Origin: Achromobacter pulmonis
GTDB taxonomy: Bacteria > Pseudomonadota > Gammaproteobacteria > Burkholderiales > Burkholderiaceae_B
DNA: 64,000 bases
Reading direction: 5' to 3'
Assembly (NCBI RefSeq): GCF_002885955.2
Contig: NZ_POQS01000008.1
Span: 333,336-397,335, forward strand
The notes beneath the pieces are model-generated. The model saw only the letters and a program-made list of their open reading frames with translations, was not told the origin of the DNA and searched no databases. A program made the position numbers and the translations under genes. Every line of letters begins with the position of its first letter. Within the stretch, counting starts at the first letter, position 1. Positions 8,621 to 17,530 of the stretch are shown here, in pieces.

Positions 8621-8850
8621 CCCCCGCGCAGATCAGCGCCTTCCAGGCCAACAGCAGCATCGCGCCCGGCGCGATGGCGACGGTGATCGTCGGCCTCGTG
8701 TTCGCGGTGCTGCTGCTGTGGGGCGCCTGGGCCATCCGCACCGCCTACGTCGGCTGGGCGGAGAACCAGCTCAACCAGCGTCAGTTTCTCGGCGTCGTCG
8801 TGCGTTTTCTCGCGATGTACCTGGTGCTGACTTTTTTCCTCCTCTCGTAA
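8617..8850 (+). CDS. ICE membrane protein, PFL_4701 family (TIGR03758)
   Basis: The protein has 77 residues with two membrane helices (about 22-42 and 60-77). Between them lies AIRTAYVGWAENQLNQRQF, a family hallmark. Its size and position resemble the small pilin-like or channel-like subunits (VirB2/VirB3 level) of T4SS. It sits between the RAQPRD and PFL_4702 genes, the conserved order. Confidence 0.85.
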   Translation: MTPAQISAFQANSSIAPGAMATVIVGLVFAVLLLWGAWAIRTAYVGWAENQLNQRQFLGVVVRFLAMYLVLTFFLLS

Positions 8851-8866
8851 CCACAAGGGTCAGACC

Positions 8867-9229
8867 ATGAAAACCGCTCGTTTCCCCCGCATCCGCCTCG
8901 CCCAGCACGCCGCGCTGGCATTGAGCCTCATTACGCTGCCTACGCTGTCCTTTGCCCAGGGTTTGCCGCAACTGGAGAACCCCTCGCGCGGCACCGGCGG
9001 CGGGATCATGGAGACCATCCGCAACTATGGCTACGACATCGTGTTGCTGGTCGCACTGCTGGTCGTGGCCTCGATGTTCATCGGTGTCTGCTATCACGCA
9101 TACGGAACGTATGCGGAGATCCATACGGGCAGGAAAACATGGGGCCAGTTCGGGCTCACGGTCGCCATCGGCGCCGTACTGCTGGTCATCGGCATCTGGC
9201 TGTTGACCGAGGCCACCGGGATTCTCTGA
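8867..9229 (+). CDS. ICE pilin-like protein, PFL_4702 family (TIGR03745)
   Basis: This 120-residue protein has a long Sec signal (about 1-31, LSFAQG) and two membrane helices (about 58-80 and 97-116). That is the topology of a VirB2/TraA-type conjugative pilin. The motif GGGIMETIRNYGYDIVLLVAL is followed by HAYGTYAEIHTGRKTWGQFG. RBS-like AGGGTCAG precedes the ATG. The pilin role is inferred from topology and position. Confidence 0.8.
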   Translation: MKTARFPRIRLAQHAALALSLITLPTLSFAQGLPQLENPSRGTGGGIMETIRNYGYDIVLLVALLVVASMFIGVCYHAYGTYAEIHTGRKTWGQFGLTVAIGAVLLVIGIWLLTEATGIL

Positions 9230-9239
9230 GGGCGTGCCC

Positions 9240-9638
9240 ATGTCCGAGCTTCAGCACATCCGGGCGGACGGCACGGTGGGGTTCCTGCCGCACCGGCTCA
9301 ATCGCCACCCCGTGGTGGTGCGCGGCCTGACGGCGGACGAGCTATGGGTCTGCTGCGGCCTGTCCGGCGCGGGCGGGTTGCTGGCCGGCGTGCCGCTGGC
9401 CTGGCTGTTCTCGACCATCGCGATCGCGCCCACCTTCATCGTGTTGGGTGTCGCCTTCGGCGTGTTCGTCGGCGGCGGCATCCTGCGCCGACAGAAACGA
9501 GGCAGGCCCGATACCTGGTTGTATCGGCAACTGCAATGGCGCATCGCGACCCGCTATCCGCTGGTGGCTGGCTGGATCGGCGGCCACGCGTTGATCACGC
9601 GCTCGGGCCGCTGGTCGAACCGGAGGGCTGCGCGATGA
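9240..9638 (+). CDS. ICE membrane protein, TIGR03750 family (VirB3-like)
   Basis: This is a 132-residue protein. The start MSELQHIRADGTVGFLPHRL is followed by two adjacent membrane helices (about 40-85) and a basic cytoplasmic tail containing RRQKRGRPDTWLYRQLQW. The layout resembles the VirB3/TraL type that works with the VirB4/TraC ATPase. I chose ATG 9240 over GTG 9234. Its stop overlaps the next start by ATGA. Confidence 0.85.
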   Translation: MSELQHIRADGTVGFLPHRLNRHPVVVRGLTADELWVCCGLSGAGGLLAGVPLAWLFSTIAIAPTFIVLGVAFGVFVGGGILRRQKRGRPDTWLYRQLQWRIATRYPLVAGWIGGHALITRSGRWSNRRAAR

Positions 9639-10315
9639 GCCGCTTCCGGAACGAAGTCGCGCACCTGCAGGCACACATCAAGACCCTGCGCCTGGGTGTC
9701 GGCGCGTTGCTGCTGATCGCGCTGGTGATGGGTGGCGGCTGGTGGAGCGCGCCGCGCGACCTGACCATTCATGTACCGCCCGACCTGCGTTCCGGCAGCA
9801 CCCGGCCCTGGTGGGACGTGCCGCCGGAAAGCGTCTATGCCTTCACGTTCTACGTGTGGCAGCAGCTGCATCGCTGGCCCACCAACGGTGAAGAGGACTA
9901 CGCGCGGAACCTGCATGCACTGTCGCCATACTTCACGCCCGCCTGCCGTGCCTTCCTGCAGGCCGACTACGACTATCGCCGCAGTACCGGCGAACTGCGC
10001 CAGCGGGTGCGCGGCGTGTACGAGATTCCAGGGCGCGGCTACGGCGACAACCCGACCGCGCGCGTGCGCACGGTGTCCGATCGCAACTGGGTGGTGACGC
10101 TCGATCTCAGTGCAGACGAGTACCACGGGCCGGAACAGGTCAAGCGCGCACTGGTGCGCTACCCGATCAAGGTCGAGCGCTCGGACGTCGATCCGGCGCG
10201 CAATCCCTTTGGCCTCGCCCTCGACTGCTACGACGGTGCGCCACAGCGCATCGCTGCGCCCACACCCGAACCCCCGGCCCGCGGCGGTCTGGGCCAGCAA
10301 GGAGACTCCCCATGA
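9635..10315 (+). CDS. ICE conjugation protein, PFL_4703 family (TraE/VirB8-like)
   Basis: This 226-residue protein has one N-terminal membrane helix (about 18-38) and a periplasmic domain typical of TIGR03746. It includes PPESVYAFTFYVWQQLHRW, ALSPYFTPACRAFLQ and EVPGRGYGDN-like text. It has the topology of the VirB8/TraE inner-membrane scaffold of T4SS. The start is fixed by the ATGA overlap upstream, and its stop overlaps the next ATG by four bases. Confidence 0.85.
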   Translation: MSRFRNEVAHLQAHIKTLRLGVGALLLIALVMGGGWWSAPRDLTIHVPPDLRSGSTRPWWDVPPESVYAFTFYVWQQLHRWPTNGEEDYARNLHALSPYFTPACRAFLQADYDYRRSTGELRQRVRGVYEIPGRGYGDNPTARVRTVSDRNWVVTLDLSADEYHGPEQVKRALVRYPIKVERSDVDPARNPFGLALDCYDGAPQRIAAPTPEPPARGGLGQQGDSP

Positions 10316-11214
10316 AGACCCGCCTTCTCGTCTGGCTGGGCATGCTGGCCTGCACGCTGGTACCCATGGCGCATGCCGTGGAGATCCTGCACTGGGAGCG
10401 GCTGCCGCTGGCCGTGCCTTTGCAGGTCGGCGAGGAACGCATCGTGTTCGTGGATCGCAATGTGCGCGTCGGCGTGCCGGCGAGCGTGGGCGACCGATTG
10501 CGCGTGCAAAGTGCCGGCGGTGCGATCTATCTGCGCGCCAGCGAACCGATCGAGCCGACGCGGCTGCAACTTCAGGATGCGTACAGCGGCGCACTGATCC
10601 TGCTGGATATCGCCGCCGAACCGGCCCAGGACGGCGAGCCGCCGCTGGAGCCGGTACGCATCGTCGAGGGCAACGCCACGCCGCAGCGCTATGGCCAGAC
10701 GCAGGCGGCCGGCGCGGCTGCACCGTCTCCGGAGCAGGCACGCTCGCCCCGGCGCGAAACACCGGTGCCGGTGGTGCTGACCCGCTATGCGGCCCAGAGC
10801 CTGTATGCACCGCTGCGCACCGTGGAGCCCGTGCCGGGCGTCATGCGCGTGAACCTGCGCCGCGACCTGCCGCTGGACACCTTGCTGCCGACCCTGCCGC
10901 TGCACGCCAAGGCGCTGGCGGCATGGCGGCTGGAAGATCAGTGGGTGACCGCCGTGCGGCTGACCCATGCCGGTAGCGGCTGGATCGATCTCGATCCGCG
11001 CGCCCTGCAGGGGGATTTCCTCACCGCCACCTTCCAGCATCCGATGCTCGGCCCGCGCGGCACGCCGGAGGACACCACGGTCGTCTATCTGGTCACGCGC
11101 GGTCGCGGCCTGCCGCAATCGCTGCTGCCGGCGATCCATCGCTTCGACCCGGCTGCGCTGCTGCCGCAGGCCGTCCCCGGTCACGACGTCAAGGAGTCCG
11201 GCGATGCGCAGTAA
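10312..11214 (+). CDS. ICE conjugation protein, PFL_4704 family (TraK/VirB9-like)
   Basis: This is a 300-residue exported protein (signal to about residue 22, AHAVEI). Beta-rich repeats follow, beginning EILHWERLPLAVPLQVGEER. The middle has TRYAAQSLYAPLRTVEPVPG and the C-terminus has PMLGPRGTPEDTTVVYLVTRG, all matching TIGR03749. The periplasmic beta-sandwich layout and the order (after VirB8-like, before VirB10-like) suggest the VirB9/TraK role in the outer-membrane core complex. Confidence 0.85.
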   Translation: MKTRLLVWLGMLACTLVPMAHAVEILHWERLPLAVPLQVGEERIVFVDRNVRVGVPASVGDRLRVQSAGGAIYLRASEPIEPTRLQLQDAYSGALILLDIAAEPAQDGEPPLEPVRIVEGNATPQRYGQTQAAGAAAPSPEQARSPRRETPVPVVLTRYAAQSLYAPLRTVEPVPGVMRVNLRRDLPLDTLLPTLPLHAKALAAWRLEDQWVTAVRLTHAGSGWIDLDPRALQGDFLTATFQHPMLGPRGTPEDTTVVYLVTRGRGLPQSLLPAIHRFDPAALLPQAVPGHDVKESGDAQ

Positions 11215-12604
11215 TGGCTTGCTCAAATGGCTGGTGCTGCCGGTCGCCTTGCTGGTGCTGTTCTTCGGCATCCGGTTGTTCTCCGGCGGCGGCGATCAGC
11301 CTCGCCCCATCGTTGATGTTGACCCGCAGCTCACCGCCGAGGAGATGCAGGCACTCGGCATCGAAGGCGACACGCCCCGCGATACCGTCGCCACGTTGGT
11401 GGCGCAGGTGCGGCAACTGCGCACTGAGTTGCAGACAGCGACGGCGGACAACCGCACCCAGCGCGAGGAGAACCAGCGCCTGCGCCAGCGCGAAAGCGCG
11501 ATCGACCAGCGTATCGACACGGCCCTGGAAGCCGAACGCACCGCATTGCGCCGTGACCAGGAGCGGCTGGCCGGCGAGCGCCGGCAGACCGAAGGCCTGT
11601 TGCAGGATCTGCAGCGCCGGCTGGAGAACATCGGTGGTGGCGGCCATGCCGATCTGCCGGTCGGGCTGGGGCTGCGCGAAGGCGATGGCGACAGTTTCGC
11701 TGGCGAGGGCATTCGCTGGGTGGAACCGGATGACGCCAGGCAGACCGACGGGCGCACGGGTACAAGCCTGAGCTTCCCGACCAGCTTCGGGCCGGCGCAG
11801 AAGACACTGGAGACCACCGTCGAACATGTGGCCGATGCCGGTGCCAGGGCGGCCGGCGTCAAGACGGCTCAGCCGGTCTACACCGTACCGACGAACTCCA
11901 CCCTGATGGGCTCGGTGGCGATGACCGCGCTGATCGGTCGGGTTCCTATCGATGGCACCGTCAACGACCCATTTCCGTTCAAAGTCCTCGTCGGCCCGGA
12001 CAACCTGACCGCGAACGGGATTGATATCCCGGATGTCGCTGGCGCGGTATTCAGCGGTACGGCCAGTGGCGACTGGACCTTGTCATGTGTCAGGGGACAG
12101 GTGCGTTCGATCACATTCGTCTTTCATGACGGCACCGTTCGCACCATTCCAGAAGACAACGAACGCAACAGCCAGCAGAACAACCAGCAGGATGGCCTGG
12201 GCTGGATCAGCGACCCGTATGGGATTCCTTGCGTCAGTGGTGAACGCCGCAGCAATGCGCAGCAGTATCTCGGCACTCAGGCCTTGATTACCGCCGCGGG
12301 CGCGGGTGCCGCCTCGCTGATCGAGTCCGACAGTGGCCAGATGTCCTATGTCGGTGCCGACGGCTCGATCGGCACGGTCGGCATCAGCACCAACGAGGCG
12401 GTCGGACGCATCCTCGCCGGCGGCGTGCAGGACATGTCGCAGTGGGTGAACCGCCTCTATGGGCAAGCCTTCGCGGCGGTCTATGTCCAGCCGGGCGCCC
12501 AGGTCGCCGTCCATCTCGAAAAACCCCTTCACATCGACTACGACCCCGAAGGCCGCCGCGTCGACCATCGTGTAGGAGACGCTCATGCACTCGATCTGGA
12601 TTAA
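11204..12604 (+). CDS. ICE conjugation protein, PFL_4705 family (TraB/VirB10-like)
   Basis: This 466-residue protein has one membrane helix (about 8-26) and a long coiled coil (about 65-140, QLRTELQTATADNRTQREEN). The C-terminal beta-barrel-like domain (about 220-460) includes TVPTNSTLMGSVAMTALIGR and SGDWTLSCVRGQVRSITFVF. The family is TIGR03752. The architecture matches VirB10/TraB, which spans the envelope and senses ATP use by the motors. It overlaps the previous gene by 11 bases and the lipoprotein gene by 20 bases. Confidence 0.88.
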   Translation: MRSNGLLKWLVLPVALLVLFFGIRLFSGGGDQPRPIVDVDPQLTAEEMQALGIEGDTPRDTVATLVAQVRQLRTELQTATADNRTQREENQRLRQRESAIDQRIDTALEAERTALRRDQERLAGERRQTEGLLQDLQRRLENIGGGGHADLPVGLGLREGDGDSFAGEGIRWVEPDDARQTDGRTGTSLSFPTSFGPAQKTLETTVEHVADAGARAAGVKTAQPVYTVPTNSTLMGSVAMTALIGRVPIDGTVNDPFPFKVLVGPDNLTANGIDIPDVAGAVFSGTASGDWTLSCVRGQVRSITFVFHDGTVRTIPEDNERNSQQNNQQDGLGWISDPYGIPCVSGERRSNAQQYLGTQALITAAGAGAASLIESDSGQMSYVGADGSIGTVGISTNEAVGRILAGGVQDMSQWVNRLYGQAFAAVYVQPGAQVAVHLEKPLHIDYDPEGRRVDHRVGDAHALDLD

Positions 12605-13019
12605 ACCGCTGCTGCTGGTGGCGGTAGTGACGTCGCTGGCCGGCTGCGCCACCAGCAAGGAAGAGCTGATGCCGCACGGTGGCCGCACCATGCAGGACAT
12701 CTGGCACCAGCAGGCCGGCGACGGCGGCAGCGGCCAGGTCGCCCGCCGCCAGTTGCTCGATGCGCGCCAGAGCCTGCGCCGGCCATTGACGGAGGCGGAT
12801 GTGCAGGCCGCTCTGGCCGAGCAGATGCGCTACACGCGCACGGCGGCGAACGAGATTCATCACCAGTTCCCGCGGCTGCCGAATCCGGATCTGGTCATGT
12901 ATGTATTCCCGCACCTGGCTGGCACCGACCCCGTGCCGGTGCCGGGCTATTCGACCGTCTTTCCCTTGTATCAGCGTGTCCAGTACGCGATGCCGGGCGA
13001 ACGCACGGAGGCGTACTGA
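12585..13019 (+). CDS. Conjugative transfer lipoprotein, TIGR03751 family (TraV/VirB7-like)
   Basis: This is a 144-residue lipoprotein with the lipobox LAGC at residue 21-24. It has SKEELMPHGGRTMQDIW early and RYTRTAANEIHHQFPRLPNPDLVMYVFPHL later, both diagnostic of TIGR03751. It is probably the outer-membrane lipoprotein of the T4SS core. TAGGAG lies upstream of the ATG. Its TGA overlaps the traC ATG (TGATG). Confidence 0.88.
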   Translation: MHSIWIKPLLLVAVVTSLAGCATSKEELMPHGGRTMQDIWHQQAGDGGSGQVARRQLLDARQSLRRPLTEADVQAALAEQMRYTRTAANEIHHQFPRLPNPDLVMYVFPHLAGTDPVPVPGYSTVFPLYQRVQYAMPGERTEAY

Positions 13020-15895
13020 TGGCCTGGTCGTTGCCCTGGCGCCGGCGTGCTCCCGACGATGCCGCACCGACCAAAGACCGGCAGGACGGCTGGACGCGCT
13101 ATGTGCGCGCACTGTGCGAGGCCGGTATTCCCGAACCCGGTGCGGCGGTCGCGCAAGACCGTCCGGCCACAGCGGCTGACGAGCAGGCACTGTACGACGT
13201 GGCACCGTCGTTCGTCGCGCTGCTGCCGTGGGTCGAGTACCTGCCGGACTCGCAGTGCATGCTGCTTGAGGATGGTGTCTCGGTCGCCGCTTTCTTCGAG
13301 TTGACGCCGCTGGGTACCGAGGGCCGCGAGGCCGCCTGGTTGGCGCAGGCGCGCGACGCGCTGGAAAACGCCCTGCAGGACAGCTTCGACGAACTCGATG
13401 CGAATCCGTGGGTGCTCCAGCTCTACGCCCAGGACGAGGCCAACTTCGACCAGTACCTGGACACGTTGCGCGGCTACGTCCAGCCGCGTGCCGAGGGCAG
13501 TCACTTCACCGAGTTCTACCTGACTTCGTTCGCCCATCACCTGCGCGCCGTCTCCAAGGCCGGTGGACTGTTCGAGGACAGCGTGGTCACGCGCCTGCCG
13601 TGGCGCGGCCAGAGCCGGCGTGTGCGCATGGTGGTCTATCGCCGGGCCGAGGGCCAGACCGGTCGCCGCGGCCAGACGCCCGAGCAGGCGCTGAACGTCG
13701 TGTGCGACCGCCTGATTGGCGGCTTGTCCAATGCCGGCATCCAGACGCGCCGGATGGGAGCGCCGCAGATCCATGACTGGTTGCTGCGCTGGTTCAACCC
13801 CCGGCCCACCATGCTCGGCCCGACGGCACAGGACCGCGAACGCTTCTATCGGCTGGCGACCTATCCGGATGCCTCGGAACCCGACGAAATCGAACTCGCC
13901 AGCGGCAAGGATTTCTCGCAGAGGGTGTTCTTCGGTCAACCACGCTCCGACGCCGAGCAGGGACTGTGGTACTTCGATGGCCTGCCGCACCGGGTCATGG
14001 TCACCGACCGCCTGCGCACGCCACCAGCCGTCGGCCATCTGACCGGCGAAACGCGCAAGGGCGACGCGATCAACACGCTGTTCGACCAGCTGCCTGAAGG
14101 CGCCGTCATGTGCCTGACGCTGGTCGCAACACCGCAGGACGTGCTCGAAGCGCACCTCAATCACCTGGCGAAGAAAGCCGTCGGCGAGACCCTGGCATCC
14201 GAACAGGCACTCCAGGACGTGCAGGAGGCGCGTTCGCTGATCGGCAGCGCCCACAAGCTGTACCGCGGTTCGCTGGTGTTCTACCTCTGCGGCGAGGACG
14301 AAAACGAGTTGGATCGGCGCGGCCTGCAGCTCACCAACGTGATGCTCAACGCCGGATTGCAGCCTGTCCGTGAAGAGGACGAGGTTGCCCCGCTCAACAG
14401 CTATCTGCGCTGGCTGCCTTGCGTCTACCACCCCGGTGCCGACCGCAAGCAGTGGTACACGCAACTGATGTTCGCCCAGCACGCGGCCAACCTGTCGCCG
14501 GCATGGGGACGCAGTCAGGGTACGGGCAGGCCCGGCATCACCTTGTTCAATCGCGGCGGTGGCGTGATCACGTTCGATCCGTTCAGCAGGTTGGACCGGC
14601 AAATGAACGCCCACTTGTTCCTGTTCGGCCCCACGGGCTCGGGCAAGTCGGCCACGCTCAACAACATCCTCAACCAGGTGGCCGCGATCTATCGCCCACG
14701 CATGTTCATTGTGGAAGCCGGCAACTCCTTTGGATTGCTGGCTGACTTCGCCGCTCGGTTGGGCCTGTCGGTGAATCGGGTCAAGCTCGCGCCCGGCTCG
14801 GGCGTGAGCCTCGCGCCGTTCGCCGATGCGCGCCGGTTGATTGAGGCACCAGGCGACGTGCAGACGCTGGATGCCGATGCGCTGGACGAAGAAAAATCCG
14901 CCGATCAGTCCGCCGTCGATGCGGACGAGCAGCGCGATGTGCTTGGTGAGCTTGAGATCACCGCGCGACTGATGATCACGGGTGGTGAAGACAAAGAGGA
15001 AGCCAGGCTGACGCGTGCCGATCGCTCCTTGATCCGCCAGTGCATTCTGGACGCCGCCCGCCACTGTGTCGCACAAGACCGTGATGTACTCACTCGCGAC
15101 GTGCGTGATGCGCTGCGTGATCGCGGAAACGATTCGAGCCTGCCCGAGAGCCGGCGCACACGTTTGCTGGAGATGGCAGATGCCATGGACATCTTCACGC
15201 AAGGCTCGGACGGCGAAATGTTCGACCGCCCAGGCACGCCCTGGCCGGAAGCCGACATCACGGTCGTCGATCTCGCCACCTATGCCAGGGAGGGCTACAA
15301 CGCCCAGCTCTCGATTGCCTACATCTCGCTCATCAACACCGTCAACAACATCGCGGAACGCGATCAGTTTCTCGGTAGGCCGATCCTCAACGTGACAGAC
15401 GAAGGCCACGTCGTCACGAAAAATCCTTTGCTCGCGCCCTACGTAGTCAAGATCACCAAAATGTGGCGGAAGCTAGGCGCTTGGTACTGGCTGGCGACGC
15501 AAAATATCGACGATCTGCCCAGGGCGGCGGAGCCGATGCTCAATATGATTGAGTGGTGGCTGTGTTTGAGTATGCCCCCGGACGAAGTGGAGAAGATCGC
15601 ACGTTTTCGTGAGTTGAACCCGGCCCAGAAGGCCCTGATGCTCTCGGCCAGGAAGGAAGCCGGGAAATTCACCGAGGGCGTCATTCTCTCCAAGAACATG
15701 GAGGTGCTGTTCAGGGCCGTACCGCCAAGCCTCTACCTGGCGTTGGCCCAGACCGAACCCGAAGAAAAAGCCGAGCGATACCGGCTCATGCAGCAGTTCG
15801 GCATCAGCGAGCTGGAAGCGGCGCTCAAGGTGTCCGAGAACATCGACCGGGCACGCGGCATCGAGCCGTTGCCATACGCCGATCTGCTCTCCTGA
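13019..15895 (+). CDS. traC: Conjugative transfer ATPase TraC, PFL_4706 family (VirB4-like)
   Basis: This 958-residue cytoplasmic ATPase powers pilus assembly and substrate transfer. Walker A is FGPTGSGKSATLN (about residue 538), and the Walker B region is ILNVTDEGHVV. The C-terminal part has TKMWRKLGAWYWLATQNIDDLP, typical of VirB4/TraC. The N-terminal half is the CagE/TraC docking domain. The length fits TIGR03744. It is coupled to the lipoprotein gene by TGATG. Confidence 0.95.
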   Translation: MAWSLPWRRRAPDDAAPTKDRQDGWTRYVRALCEAGIPEPGAAVAQDRPATAADEQALYDVAPSFVALLPWVEYLPDSQCMLLEDGVSVAAFFELTPLGTEGREAAWLAQARDALENALQDSFDELDANPWVLQLYAQDEANFDQYLDTLRGYVQPRAEGSHFTEFYLTSFAHHLRAVSKAGGLFEDSVVTRLPWRGQSRRVRMVVYRRAEGQTGRRGQTPEQALNVVCDRLIGGLSNAGIQTRRMGAPQIHDWLLRWFNPRPTMLGPTAQDRERFYRLATYPDASEPDEIELASGKDFSQRVFFGQPRSDAEQGLWYFDGLPHRVMVTDRLRTPPAVGHLTGETRKGDAINTLFDQLPEGAVMCLTLVATPQDVLEAHLNHLAKKAVGETLASEQALQDVQEARSLIGSAHKLYRGSLVFYLCGEDENELDRRGLQLTNVMLNAGLQPVREEDEVAPLNSYLRWLPCVYHPGADRKQWYTQLMFAQHAANLSPAWGRSQGTGRPGITLFNRGGGVITFDPFSRLDRQMNAHLFLFGPTGSGKSATLNNILNQVAAIYRPRMFIVEAGNSFGLLADFAARLGLSVNRVKLAPGSGVSLAPFADARRLIEAPGDVQTLDADALDEEKSADQSAVDADEQRDVLGELEITARLMITGGEDKEEARLTRADRSLIRQCILDAARHCVAQDRDVLTRDVRDALRDRGNDSSLPESRRTRLLEMADAMDIFTQGSDGEMFDRPGTPWPEADITVVDLATYAREGYNAQLSIAYISLINTVNNIAERDQFLGRPILNVTDEGHVVTKNPLLAPYVVKITKMWRKLGAWYWLATQNIDDLPRAAEPMLNMIEWWLCLSMPPDEVEKIARFRELNPAQKALMLSARKEAGKFTEGVILSKNMEVLFRAVPPSLYLALAQTEPEEKAERYRLMQQFGISELEAALKVSENIDRARGIEPLPYADLLS

Positions 15896-15910
15896 CTCCC
15901 GGAGCACGCC

Positions 15911-16669
15911 ATGCCTCCCCATCGCTCAATGAACCCATCACCGTCCGCACGCCGCCGGCGCTGCCTGCGCCTGTTGCTGTGCGCCATCGGCGTGCTTGTG
16001 GTGCTGCTGTTCGCGCTGCTCGCCGTGGTGCTGCGCGAGAACTCCGGCGCCGCGCCTTCCCCGGTCGCCCAGCACCACCCGGGCGGCCCGCCGTGGCGCC
16101 ATGGCCAGACAGACGCCCGTTTCGTGCTGACGTTCTACGCCGACCTGGAATGCCCGTTCTGCAAGGACTACTACCCAAGTCTGAAGACCTGGATCGACCA
16201 GCAGAGCGATATCAGCTTGCAGTGGCATCACCTACCGCTGGCAGCGCACGAGCCGGCTGCCTCGGAGCTGGCGGGCCTGGCCGAATGTGCGGGTGAAACC
16301 GGCGGGCATGAAGCGTTCTTCGATGCCGTCGGTTGGCTGTACCAGCACACGCGCAGCGGCGGCCAGGGACTCCCCGAGGGGAGTCGCTACCCAGGACTGA
16401 CGCCGGCGTTGCAACACTGTCTGGACAGCGGGCGTCCGCAGGCCATCGTGCGCTCCCAGGCCGAACAAGGTGCGCACGGCGGCATCACAGCCACCCCCAG
16501 CCTGCGCCTGGAGGATCGCCAGAGCGGACGGTCGCTGCTTCTGCAAGGGCCGGTCGAAGGCGATGCACTGCTGTCCGCGATGGATCTTCTGATGGGCGAC
16601 GCACCGGACGCGGCTCCGGCGCGCGCCGCAGGTTTGTCCGCCATCGACGATGGCGACATGCCCAGGTAG
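15911..16669 (+). CDS. DsbA/thioredoxin-like thiol oxidoreductase of the ICE
   Basis: This 252-residue protein has an N-terminal membrane anchor (about 18-42) and a periplasmic thioredoxin fold. The redox motif is CPFC (LTFYADLECPFCKDYYPSLK, about residue 77). A cis-Pro region, GGITATPSLRLEDR, is also visible. DsbA-type enzymes of this sort form disulfides in cysteine-rich transfer proteins, such as the PFL_4710 product encoded downstream. It follows traC by 15 bases. Confidence 0.85.
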   Translation: MPPHRSMNPSPSARRRRCLRLLLCAIGVLVVLLFALLAVVLRENSGAAPSPVAQHHPGGPPWRHGQTDARFVLTFYADLECPFCKDYYPSLKTWIDQQSDISLQWHHLPLAAHEPAASELAGLAECAGETGGHEAFFDAVGWLYQHTRSGGQGLPEGSRYPGLTPALQHCLDSGRPQAIVRSQAEQGAHGGITATPSLRLEDRQSGRSLLLQGPVEGDALLSAMDLLMGDAPDAAPARAAGLSAIDDGDMPR

Positions 16670-16684
16670 CCGAGGTCTTCGAGG

Positions 16685-16840
16685 CTACGGCGTAGCACTG
16701 CTGCGCTGACCTTCGTTCGCAACGCATCCCGAGGCGAACGGCCAGCGTCCGCGCTGGTGGATGTGTGGTTTTTTCATTTCGTCATGCCCATGGAGGTTCC
16801 GCCTCCGTAGGGGTGCCTCCGCTCATCTATTGGAGGTTCC
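16685..16840 (+). promoter_or_regulatory. Structured 5' leader of radC (hairpins plus repeated Shine-Dalgarno)
   Basis: Three hairpins follow each other: CTAC-ggc-GTAG (16685-16695), CGTTCGC...GCGAACG (16714-16740) and CCAGCG-tccg-CGCTGG (16742-16757). A T-rich run comes next. TGGAGGTTCC then occurs twice, 40 bases apart (16791 and 16831); the second holds the radC Shine-Dalgarno. Two copies of GCCTCCG (16801 and 16815) lie between them and could pair with either GGAGG. This suggests translational control. It may be related to the known radC RNA motif, which I could not test. Confidence 0.5.
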
Positions 16841-16841
16841 C

Positions 16842-17348
16842 ATGACCGACGTACTGACTCTCGAAGACTCCTGTACCGAGTTGGACCACGATCCCGTCGC
16901 TGTCGATACGCACGAAGACAGGATCGTTCAACAGGCAATTGCGCTGCTGGAGCGACGCATGTTCAAGGCGGGTGCCGCCTTGCGAAACCCGAGCGACGTG
17001 TGCGACTACCTGCGTTTGATGCTCGTCGGCGAACCCAATGAAATCTTCGCCGTCCTGCTCCTCGACACACGCCACCAGGTGCTGGCCTACGAGCCGCTGT
17101 TCCGCGGCACGATCGATGGCGCATCAGTCTATCCCCGGGTGGTCGTCCAGCGTGCGCTGGCAGCCAATGCCGCCGCCGTCATCTTCGCGCACCAGCACCC
17201 CTCGGGGAACTCAGAGCCCAGTGCTGCCGATCGCGCGATTACCCGCCGACTCAAGGATGCTCTGGATCTGATCGACATCCGGGTGCTGGATCATTTCATC
17301 ATCGGCGAGGGCCGACCGTACTCCTTTGCCGAGAACGGCTTGCTGTAG
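16842..17348 (+). CDS. radC: RadC-family JAB-domain protein
   Basis: This 168-residue protein is a stand-alone JAB/MPN domain, shorter than chromosomal RadC because the helix-hairpin-helix part is missing. The metal site is complete: the upstream Glu (NEIFAVLLLDTRHQVL region), then FAHQHPSGNSEPSAADRAIT with HxH and Asp. Such proteins are common on ICEs and plasmids; their role is unsettled and probably not classical DNA repair. The start is at ATG 16842 behind GGAGG. A strong terminator follows. Confidence 0.9.
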   Translation: MTDVLTLEDSCTELDHDPVAVDTHEDRIVQQAIALLERRMFKAGAALRNPSDVCDYLRLMLVGEPNEIFAVLLLDTRHQVLAYEPLFRGTIDGASVYPRVVVQRALAANAAAVIFAHQHPSGNSEPSAADRAITRRLKDALDLIDIRVLDHFIIGEGRPYSFAENGLL

Positions 17349-17382
17349 CCGCACCTGAGCGGGTTTGCCAAGCCCCATCCCA

Positions 17383-17417
17383 CGCATGGACCTGTCCCCA
17401 GGTCCATGCGCCTTTTT
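17383..17417 (+). terminator. Rho-independent terminator after radC
   Basis: CGCATGGACCT (17383-17393) and AGGTCCATGCG (17400-17410) form a perfect 11-bp stem with a six-base loop. TTTTT follows at 17413-17417. It ends the transcript carrying radC. Confidence 0.92.
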
Positions 17418-17436
17418 ACTTCCTTTGTCTCACCAG

Positions 17437-17466
17437 AAAACAGGGCTTGCCACAGTGCGCATTGTT
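17437..17466 (+). promoter_or_regulatory. Conserved transfer-operon box, copy 3 (before PFL_4709 gene)
   Basis: AAAAC-AGGGC-TTG-CCAC-AG-TGCGCATTGTT matches copy 1 at 24 of 30 positions without gaps. It ends 65 bases before the ATG at 17531. It lies directly after a terminator, as copy 1 does, which fits a promoter for a new transcript. Confidence 0.65.
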
Positions 17467-17530
17467 CGTGGTGCGCATCTGCACCATGGGTTCGACTACC
17501 GGGGTCGATTCACTCCGAGACACGAGCCCC

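Noticed and set aside
12971..15409. Long minus-strand open frame (812 codons) opposite traC
   Set aside because: It is a shadow of the GC-rich traC gene, with no domain and a Gln/Arg/His-rich composition. Similar shadows lie opposite the ABC fusion (38709-41174) and DUF3141 (43976-46390).
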